Source: Phoronis pallida (taxonomy: Eukaryota > Phoronida > Phoronidae). From it: a DNA stretch of 14,785 nucleotides. The notes beneath the pieces are model-generated. The model saw only the letters and a program-made list of their open reading frames with translations. It did not search any database and was not told where the DNA came from. The stretch lies in the NCBI GenBank assembly GCA_028565715.1, contig JAOXYC010047787.1, forward strand, positions 1-14,785, written 5' to 3'. Positions 8,027 through 14,785 of this stretch are shown here, piece after piece (position 1 is the first letter of the stretch; each line of letters begins with the position of its first letter). Position numbers and translations under genes: made by a program.

Positions 8027-8210
8027 TTAAAGATACATAAGTCGTATAAGTGACCAAAAAGTCATAAAAATAAATTGCAGGGCAACTTGCACATTTAGAA
8101 CTGTATGTATCATACTTGGAATATCCATAATTTCTGGCTCCACAAATAAATTGGAATGTATTCCTCAATACCCTTTAGAGCCTAAAAATAACTATGGTTG
8201 GGCCAACACA
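8027..8210 (+). mobile_element. Half copy of the 7037-7389 foldback element
   Basis: Starts TTAAAGATACATAAG and runs in parallel with the left arm of the 353-bp element: GACCAAAAA, AAATAAATTGCA, CATACTTGGAATATCC, TAATTTCTGGCT, CAAT-CC and ACTATGGTTGGGCCAAC. It stops at the central palindrome and the second arm is missing. This shows that the family has several copies and that arm loss (or ancestral single arms) occurs. It is more diverged than the two arms of the full element. Confidence 0.8.
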
Positions 8211-8466
8211 GGTTAATTGCTATCTGGTTATGTAGGAGGTTAATTAGCATTACTCTTTCAGTTTTCAAATATCAATCTAAAATTGAAAATGGTATAACTG
8301 GCTCTATGAGACATCTACTTTTTAATGAAAAATATGAAAACAGAGGGTCAATGGAACACAACTTAGTATCACTTTTATGTCGTGCATTTTAGATTTCATA
8401 TATTGTTCTGTTTGTGTTGTGTTGTATTTATTGTAATTTCACTTTTCTCCTTTTTAAGGAAGTTTT
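8211..8466 (+). other. Possible retroposon 3' region
   Basis: No gene is recognisable. The sequence grows T-rich (TGTGTTGTGTTGTATTTATT) and then runs into the AAAT microsatellite, which resembles the 3' end of a non-LTR retroposon, but no reverse transcriptase fragment or target duplication is visible. Confidence 0.3.
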
Positions 8467-8500
8467 AATGAATGAATAAATAAATAAATAAATAAATAAG
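8467..8500 (+). repeat. (AATG/AATA)n microsatellite
   Basis: Two AATG units followed by about six AATA units. Its position after a T-rich stretch fits a retroposon tail. Confidence 0.8.
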
Positions 8501-8599
8501 CTTAACATTTTCAGCCTACGTAATTGTTTTTTTTCTTCAAAATGTTAACAGTTTAGGTAAGAAATATTCCCATTTTAGAAAATAGGCCTGTTTTGGTTG

Positions 8600-8980
8600 A
8601 AAATCTCATTTTTTCGAATTTGAAAATTTGAAAATCAAGATTTTCAAAAACGGATTGAGATAATCTTCTAAATTTTTTTAGAGTGGACTCTACCACTATA
8701 GAACTAACTGTTTGTTGTCTCAGTTTAGTAAAATTTTACTTGCTGTGCGAGATATGGGTTCTCAAAATCAAGACTGCAATTTTTTTGACCAAAAATCAAA
8801 AATATTGAGAGTCTTGATCTTTGAGGCTTTATATCTCGTACCTCAGGCAATATTTTAGAAAACTGAGACACCATTTACTAGTTCTATAATATAAGAGCAT
8901 GCCCAAAAAAAATTAAACGAAATAACCATTTTGGAGAATCGAGTGTACCAATTTCAAAATTTCAAAAAGCGGAATCTCCC
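8600..8980. mobile_element. Second foldback element, about 380 bp
   Basis: Inverted arms meet at about 8790. Matching blocks are CTCAAAATCAAGACT (8761-8775) with AGTCTTGATCTTTGAG (8810-8825), GCGAGATAT with ATATCTCGT, TGTCTCAGTTT with AACTGAGACA, and TATAGAACTA with TAGTTCTATA. Outer parts (CTAAATTTTTTTAGAG and a TTTGAAAATTTG stretch) also pair, more loosely. It is more diverged than the 7037-7389 element and unrelated to it in sequence. The exact edges are uncertain by about 20 bases and no target duplication is clear. No coding capacity. Confidence 0.65.
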
Positions 8981-9648
8981 TATAAATGGTCACATTTCTG
9001 AAGATATGACAATTAGGGATTGGAAGGTAGTAAATGGATTTGAAAAAGAAAAATCTTACTCGTTCTCGATCATCTGAATAGACTGGGTTTAATTACAAAT
9101 AATCCTCGTTTTGTATAACAAATAATGTCATGTCAACCCACGTAGACCTCACACGGCCTTATGCTTAGTAACCAACACGTAAACGGTACCAAGAAACACC
9201 AATGCTGTGACAATTACTTACATCAGTGGGAGGGACTGTTCACGTATGTTTGCGTCAGAGGGTTTATTTTTTGTTTTGGAAAAAATGATTCTAGTGAAAA
9301 TTGCTAGTAAATTACAACTGAGTTATTCTTATTGTTCTGCACCAAAAGTTACATTGCATATAAAAGGATGGATAGGATTCCTACTCAAAAGTACATATTG
9401 ACTTATTATTATGCCAAACTGAGCTGATAATTAATTTCAGTTTGTGCACGTTTATATGCTCAGACTTCGCAGTTTTTTCAAAGGCCTTATAATTGATATT
9501 GGCTCGGCGATTAAACCATAAAAAACATTTTTCAAATGAGGGATTCAACCCATACTGTCGACAGAAATTCAAAACTTAGACTATAGTCAAAACATTGTTG
9601 TCTACCTAAATGAATCGAGCACAACTTATAGAAGAAAAAAGAATGAAC
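8981..9648. other. Intergenic, no recognisable gene
   Basis: AT-rich spacer between two foldback elements. Frames of about 63 codons on either strand have no supporting feature. Confidence 0.5.
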
Positions 9649-9726
9649 CTGTCCCAGCAACCATTTTGGACATATAACGTGACCTAATTTCCTCAACTTA
9701 GGAAAATGTTTTTGAAAAATGTTTCA

Positions 9727-9798
9727 TGTCCCGACATGGGCTCGAACCCAGAAACTCCTGATTACAAGGCAGGTGCTGTGCCACTGAGCTAGCGTTCA
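9727..9798 (-). pseudogene. tRNA-Thr(TGT)-like pseudogene in the foldback
   Basis: Reading the minus strand, the order TA-GCTCAGTGGCACAGC (D arm), CCTGCCTTGTAATCAGG (anticodon arm, TGT at 9766-9764) and GGGTTCGAGCCC (T arm) matches a tRNA. The anticodon stem has one mismatch, the T stem two, and the two acceptor strands (TGAACGC and TCGGGAC) do not pair. It therefore cannot be a normal tRNA but could retain internal Pol III promoter boxes. Confidence 0.65.
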
Positions 9799-9872
9799 AT
9801 ATAAGGACAGAGCACCCGTCTAGTATTCACTATTCAGGAGGTCATGGGTTCGAGCCCCTGCCAGCGGCCATG
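9799..9872 (+). pseudogene. Degenerate tRNA-like unit, opposite arm
   Basis: GGACAGAGCACCCGTCTAG...TTCAGGAGGTCATGGGTTCGAGCCCCTGCC aligns with the minus-strand unit but has about five extra bases in the anticodon region and a damaged 5' D arm. Its B box is intact, so it is the more eroded half of the inverted pair. Confidence 0.5.
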
Positions 9873-9948
9873 AAACTTTTTTCAAAAATATTTTCATCAT
9901 TTGAGGGAACCATGTCACGTTATGTGGTCAAAATGGTTGCTGCAACAG

Positions 9949-10788
9949 ATTTATAATTATTGAAAAGAAAAACGAATGTTTTGAAGGTTGGAAACCCCCG
10001 AGACAGAACTTTAAAAATACACACACACGACTTCAATTGGACACAGCGACGCTGAACCTACGTTACATTGAAAAAATTGCTCATATCCCGGTTGTTCCAG
10101 TGACTAATAGTCACAAGTTCCAATGAAATTTCGATAAGGATTTTTGCATTAAATTTTTTGTGATTATTTTTTGGCTAAACTTTTAATTTTTTATATCATA
10201 ATGAACACATTGCCGACCATTCTAAGGAACATCTAGAACTTCTTGCCTGGTATATCTTTAAGAGTCGCAACACTACGGATCATAGACTCTATAATGGTGT
10301 CTTGTCATCATGGATAGATCACAACATTTATAACTGTACATGAACCAATATTAATTTCCGACAGGTGGTTTTCCCCGTATTAGTTTGTACATGTATGTCA
10401 ACAAAGGGAAGTAAATCTAAAGGATGAACAGAAAATTGTTGTCTCTAGTTCTCAGAAAATCAGATATTTCGATGGGAGAACTTGCAAAACGGGCATTTTG
10501 CTACAATGATTTGATTAGATTAATGATAATTTTATAATTTTAAGTTTTTATAAACAATTTGTTGTGAAAACGTAAACAGCAAACGAGCAAAAGCAAATCA
10601 TAAATTTAACAATTCATCTCGTGCAGCGTGCAGTTCTCTTTAGTGGAACGTTTTAACGTTCCAAGACTCATTGAAGAAATTAAATGAAATTCTCCATGCA
10701 GGCATGCCATAGCATATATTGAAATGTGTTTTACTGTATTCGTTCAAATCATTGTACAACCGTAATAAACCACTATTACATCCTACCA
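9949..10788. other. Intergenic with one short palindrome
   Basis: No gene. The one notable site is GGAACGTTTTAACGTTCC at 10645-10662, a perfect 8-bp inverted pair around TT that could form a small hairpin or bind a dimeric protein. Confidence 0.5.
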
Positions 10789-11056
10789 TTTGCAAGTAGA
10801 TTCATTGTTTAAATAATATATATATACATAAATATTTACATCCATTCAACTCCACTTGTGGCCTTGACGATCTCCTTTCGTCATTCTTAACAATCTCACA
10901 CTTATATTTCTGACTCTGCTGTGACTTCGATATTTGATTCGTTTTTATCACTGGACCCTGTATTATACCGATGATGCACAGTGCCCGTGTGCGAAACGTT
11001 TAACTCTGTAAATATTTATGTATATATATTATTTGAACAATGAATCTACTTGCAAA
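10789..11056. repeat. Long inverted repeat around a hammerhead-like motif
   Basis: Arms of about 51 bases (10789-10840 and 11007-11056) are inverted copies: TTTGCAAGTAGATTCATTGTTTAAATAAT... on the left and ...ATTATTTGAACAATGAATCTACTTGCAAA on the right, with one substitution and a 2-base TA length difference. The 166-base interior has no frame. Such an arrangement can come from an inverted pair of terminal repeats, as in some Penelope-like retroelements, or from a foldback element. Confidence 0.75.
10968..10998 (+). ncRNA. Possible hammerhead-ribozyme core
   Basis: CCGATGA (consensus CTGATGA, one change), then T, then a 5-bp stem GCACA/TGTGC closed by a 7-base loop, then GAAAC. This is the order of conserved core, stem II and GAAA seen in type I hammerhead ribozymes of Penelope-like elements and retrozymes. 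A downstream GTA at 11008-11010 could be the cleavage site, but stem I pairing between upstream and downstream flanks is not convincing and the U4-to-C change would be damaging. It is probably a decayed or misleading copy. Confidence 0.3.
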
Positions 11057-13680
11057 AACGTTCGTGTTTCTTTCCTGCTATATTACTATGGCCAAAAACT
11101 CAGATCATCCTTCCATTTACTGTGCACGCGGTTCAAATACTTGTATAGAATGTCCCAAAATAACTGCTATAACCCACTTCAAACTACTGTTAAAATATTT
11201 CAAATAAGTTATTGTCAAAGGTATTTGACACGAATATTCGACCTGTATACGCCATTTGTCAAAAAGTATTTTTAAATTTGAAAATTTCGTAAGCAATAAA
11301 GCATAACGATTTAAACGCAATAACCAAAAACTGGGAAAAACGCAAAATTTGCAAATTCATACCAAATCCGGTTGAAACAGAGCCCAATTTGGTAACTCTT
11401 CCCCCGCAATTCACTTTTGACGTCATACAACACGCAAGTCAGCATTTAAAGAGGTTATACAATTTCACCAATGCAAAAATTACGTATTCCGTCCAGGTGA
11501 AAGTATAATCTTTGCCGGAAGCCATTTTTTCAAAATACAAATTAACACTTGCGTTAAAGTCACTGTATACTTACATCAATCAAATGCGCCCAGGTACTTG
11601 GATAAAGTTGTGCCAGCGCTACGTAATATCAAAACAGATTGAAAACGATGTTTGCAATTTGAGTCAGAACCAATCCTGTTATATCATGAACAGAACATTA
11701 CGCCTGCCACAATTTCGTGTTCCGCCGTCTTGTTCAATCATTTACAACCTGTATTTAATCCAAAACATGATTTGTCATGTTATATAGATTCATATACTAT
11801 CCTTTTAATACGATACTTTTATTATTCAAATATCCTTATCGCAGTTTAATAGAATAGAATAACCACGATTACCAATCTGACGTCACAAGGCTTTGACTAT
11901 TTAGAGGCGGGTCTCAAGAATAATTTCCTATATCAGTTTGTTGCTAAAACAAGAGCCGTGTTTGGGTTTACTCCGCAGATTGATTTATAACCCCTATCCG
12001 CGTCCTAGTAGCGAATGTTTATATTTTGTTGTGCGAATTAAAATCCCTGTTTGAAACGTGGCATATATTTCTCATTAAAATTTCATTAATTTAATTTTTT
12101 TTTATTCAGAGGTTTAGAAATACTGTAATTGCAAATATTTGAGGATGAAATGTCATTAAGTACGTGCATCATGACAGAGTATAATTTCTTGGTGATAACT
12201 CCCTCAATAAAAAAATGGAGTCAGGATGATATAGCGAATGAGAGGTTATTGAAAGCTTGCCGATGCGGCTATTTGCCATTTTCTTGCGGTTCTTTTCAAA
12301 TGTTCGGAACAAATGTTTTTTTTTTGTTCAGGTTTCAACTGTCCCAATGGAATCCAAATGTTGCCATACAATATCTCAGTGTGATAAGTCAGTTGAAGAC
12401 AGGTTGCTTTAAAATTATGTTTGATTGAAAATGCTGCTGGTTTCTGCACAACTGATGCGTTGTAATGTTCGTTCATATTGGCGAAATAAACCTCTTTCGA
12501 CCACTTCTAACTCACCGAGTAACTGTCCGAACGTTGTCATTATTAAAATATGAAGTAAAAACATCCTTTAAATATCTGTATAGCATATATTCGAAAGAAT
12601 CATCTTCCAGCTTCAAGCACTCCAGTTTAAAATATCATGGTTCCAAATTATCCAATAAATGCGTTATACAAAATCACGTGACACACTGTTTACATTTCTA
12701 TACAACGCTACCTAGGGGCAATAGAGAAAAACAACAACCAAATCTAGAATGTACAACATATAAAGATTCAGACTAACAGAAGAGTTTCAAATTTCTAGAC
12801 ACACCAGCTTCTAATTGTGAATTTAAATTCGGTGATTCGAACTTTTAAATTACCAAAGCTTCGAGAATTTTCAATCTGTATGGATCATATTCAGTGTACC
12901 GAATACGTGTGTTTCTACTATCTGAGTTCTGGTAATTCTCGTATCATGTTTCTCAAGAAAATGATCGTGAATTCAACCTTGTTGTTGGTGACCTTTAAAA
13001 TTATACATATATCACGACATTTCGAACAAGCTCTGTTCGACCAGGATACACAATGTTAAATCGTAGAAATGCGCCAAAATTTGTACATAAATGCGCATGA
13101 CAGAAATCATAACAAAAGATGTCATGCCAACACATTCGTTTAGCCACGTACACAAACATCAACAGTTTTCGGTATTCCTGGAATCACTCAAAAATTAAAG
13201 TAAATTTAAGGGAAATTAAAAGTTTAGAGTTTACGTTTGTTTTGCCTATTTAACGTCAGCGAATCATGCCGCACTAACAACATAAACGTATTCTTTGTAA
13301 TATCGACCATTGTATTTGACAATCTACATCAGAGACACCTGGTGAGTTGCCTCACCCATATAGAAATAACAACATAAAATTTGAACTTTAAAAAATATCA
13401 CCGCAAAACGTCAACGTGCTTGCCAATAATGTTGTCGCCATAATAAATGACAAGGCGACTAATGCAATGTATCTTAAAAAAAACGGCGAGTTTCAGTGTA
13501 TCGTATACCCAGGATTACCGACAAAAAGCCTTTTTCATGATGACTCATTTTTAAGAAAATATTGGCCCTAACCAGAAATTGGCACTTTGTAACATTATCC
13601 TCCGTCATAATTCTATACAGTGACTATACTGAACATCTAGTCACATATAATAATGAACTGAAAATTGTTTTGTGGTACAT
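11057..13680. other. 2.6 kb with no recognisable gene
   Basis: AT-rich sequence with frames up to about 103 codons on both strands, none with a domain, signal peptide, convincing codon bias or paired splice sites. No terminal repeats or sizeable inverted repeats noticed. It could be intergenic DNA or intron. Confidence 0.5.
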
Positions 13681-13818
13681 GTACTTGACGGGCGATACCT
13701 GGCACGATATAGGGTAGCTAGATTAAAAAAGTGTGAAGTGTGACTTTTAAAGGTCACAAAATTTAGCTGCAAGCACGCTACCCTATATCGTGCCACTGTT
13801 CTGACGGGCCGTCAGTAC
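13681..13818. mobile_element. Small foldback element with perfect 19-bp stem
   Basis: TGGCACGATATAGGGTAGC (13700-13718) is repeated exactly inverted at 13777-13795. Outside it, GTACTTGACGGGC on the left pairs loosely with GGCCGTCAGTAC on the right, so the palindrome probably covers about 138 bases. The 58-base interior holds another near-palindrome, GTGACTTTTAAAGGTCAC. Non-coding. It may be a short MITE or a structured RNA element; the small size and exact stem suggest recent origin or selection. Confidence 0.6.
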
Positions 13819-14441
13819 TTTTCTTCTTAAACTCAAGGAAAGTATGCATATTAATTGTCAAAAACCCGACTTGAATGGTCAGATCAAACATATTTCGTTG
13901 TCTTTATCAGTTTAGGAAAGTCTTTGTATGTTTGTTTATTGTTTGTTGACTGCCACTGATGTTATTCTATTGTACCCTAGTGACGTCTATCGGAAGATAA
14001 TTACGTCATCACACCACTCCTTATGTCGACGCTGGCTCATTAAAGGCCTCTTGGATGATGTGCAGCCTTCCCTGGTTCAGTTGTGGACCACAAATGAACC
14101 ATGTCATGCTACAAATCTTCGGCCCTCATATTAGCTTGACATCCGCTAAAATGACATATATGTATATATTCATTGCACGTATTGTGGCTATTGAATTCAA
14201 TATATGTGACATGTTTACAGTGATATCCGATATATGATGCAGGGATCGCAATCAAATTCCCCTATATTTTAATTTCATTTTCACTTTGAAACGATCACTT
14301 AGCATTTGATAAAGATAGTGTTATTAGTGTAATCAATATCTTTATTGGCGCTTTCTTTCCATATTCACGTGCACAAGTAGTTTTATTGGAACTCAGATTC
14401 AGTTAATGTTGATACTTGGTACTGCATTGTTAAAAGAATTT
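13819..14441. other. Upstream region of the GPCR gene
   Basis: No other gene is visible. Short plus-strand frames at 13928-14237 have no recognisable features. The region ends at an in-frame TAG (14442-14444) within GAATTTTAG, which is also a plausible splice acceptor (AG at 14443-14444) for a 5' UTR exon starting at 14445. No clear TATA box. Confidence 0.4.
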
Positions 14442-14468
14442 TAGGCTCTGAGCGAAGTACTGATTGAA

Positions 14469-14785
14469 ATGGAAGAAAACACAACTAACCAGAGCGACTT
14501 GTCGCTGCTCATAGAAGAAGAGGACAAGGGAAACTCTCTCAAGATTTTCAATTGGATAACCTTCGTGTTGACCCTTTTAATCATACTCATGTCGGTTGTC
14601 CTAAATTCTCTGTTCTTTTACGTCACGAAGAAGTTCAACCTTTTCGATTCTCCGTCTGGATTCTTCTTAAAATGTTTAACACTTGCTGATATCCTTGAAG
14701 TCAGCATGACCGCGCCTGCGCAATTTGTATTCACAAATACAACTCTTCTTCGGAAAGGATTGGTCCGTGACTTCTTTTGTGAGAA
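14469..14785 (+). CDS. Rhodopsin-type (family A) GPCR, N-terminal part
   Basis: The ATG at 14469 opens a frame that runs off the window after 105 complete codons; an in-frame TAG lies at 14442. Residues 1-25 are a hydrophilic extracellular tail with two N-glycosylation sequons (N4-T-T, N7-Q-S). TM1 spans about 27-52, with Asn46 in the 1.50 position (LNS rather than the usual GN). A basic intracellular loop (TKKF) follows. TM2 at about 63-88 contains LTLADIL, with Asp74 at 2.50 and Pro83. After a short extracellular loop with a further sequon (N90-T-T), RDFFCE supplies Cys104, equivalent to the conserved Cys 3.25 that disulphide-bonds to loop 2. These marks together are specific to family A receptors; the ligand class cannot be told. 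The rest should follow downstream. Confidence 0.85.
   Translation, partial: MEENTTNQSDLSLLIEEEDKGNSLKIFNWITFVLTLLIILMSVVLNSLFFYVTKKFNLFDSPSGFFLKCLTLADILEVSMTAPAQFVFTNTTLLRKGLVRDFFCE

Larger units (their letters stand above)
9649..9948. mobile_element. Foldback of two head-to-head tRNA-derived units
   Basis: A 300-bp inverted duplication. Outer arms of about 75 bases pair closely: CAGCAACCATTTTG (from 9655) with CAAAATGGTTGCTG (to 9942), ATAACGTGAC with GTCACGTTAT, and GTTTCATG with CATGAAAC. The inner part of each arm is a tRNA-like sequence facing outward: minus strand at 9727-9798 and plus strand at about 9799-9872. Both carry the B-box GGGTTCGAGCCC (9738-9749 minus, 9846-9857 plus). It looks like a SINE dimer in inverted orientation, or a foldback transposon that carries tRNA sequence in its arms. 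No target duplication is clear. Confidence 0.75.

Noticed and set aside
9727-9798. A functional tRNA-Thr gene
   Set aside because: The acceptor strands do not pair and the T stem has two mismatches, so it is a tRNA-derived repeat.
12129-12428. 99-codon plus-strand frame
   Set aside because: No recognisable domain, signal or splice context; the length is within chance in AT-rich sequence with this many frames.
12465-12776. 103-codon plus-strand frame
   Set aside because: No motif, no conserved-looking composition and no polyadenylation or splice context; treated as chance.

Overview
The window looks like AT-rich, gene-poor animal nuclear DNA, probably from a marine invertebrate such as a mollusc or another lophotrochozoan (the clade is an inference). 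Supporting signs are AATAAA polyadenylation signals, GT/AG splice signals, no bacterial-style operons or ribosome binding sites, a family-A GPCR start, tRNA-derived repeats, many small non-autonomous DNA transposons and simple repeats. No long bacterial-style gene is present.

Three gene pieces can be supported. (1) At 862-1215 (+) lies a compact open frame with the hallmarks of a permuted papain-like fold (PPPDE/LRAT-type): a conserved His region, then an Asn-Asn-Cys motif, a stop codon, and an AATAAA signal at 1495. Its only nearby ATG is separated from the domain by a G7 run and is out of frame by one base. (2) At 3774-3931 (-) lies a probable first coding exon of a small secreted peptide. 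It has a clean signal peptide, an acidic segment and a C-x3-C pair, and runs straight into a GTGAGT splice donor. A cysteine-rich, dibasic-ended frame at 2982-3204 (-) is a phase-compatible but weak candidate for its next exon. (3) At 14469-14785 (+), running off the window, is the N-terminus of a rhodopsin-type GPCR with TM1, TM2 and the Cys that precedes TM3.

The rest is intergenic or intronic DNA dominated by palindromic (foldback) repeats. Region by region: a G24 run and a degenerate tandem repeat (82-271); a doubled tRNA-like motif (582-669); gene 1 with its 3' UTR (862-1520); the minus-strand secreted peptide locus (2982-3931); a TTAA-flanked piggyBac-like foldback MITE (4167-4519); simple-repeat retroposon tails (4638-4940); a MITE with perfect 26-bp terminal inverted repeats and eight internal palindromic boxes (6150-6469); a 353-bp foldback element (7037-7389) and a half copy of it (8027-8210); an AAAT microsatellite (8467-8500); another foldback element (8600-8980); a 300-bp foldback built from two head-to-head tRNA-derived units (9649-9948); an inverted repeat enclosing a hammerhead-ribozyme-like core (10789-11056); and a small foldback with a perfect 19-bp stem (13681-13818). 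From about 11.1 to 13.7 kb nothing is recognisable.

The genes do not form a pathway. The most unusual signal is the density and variety of independent palindromic elements. The most interesting individual items are the tRNA-tRNA foldback, the eight-box MITE, the hammerhead-like core and the frame-disrupted PPPDE-like gene.
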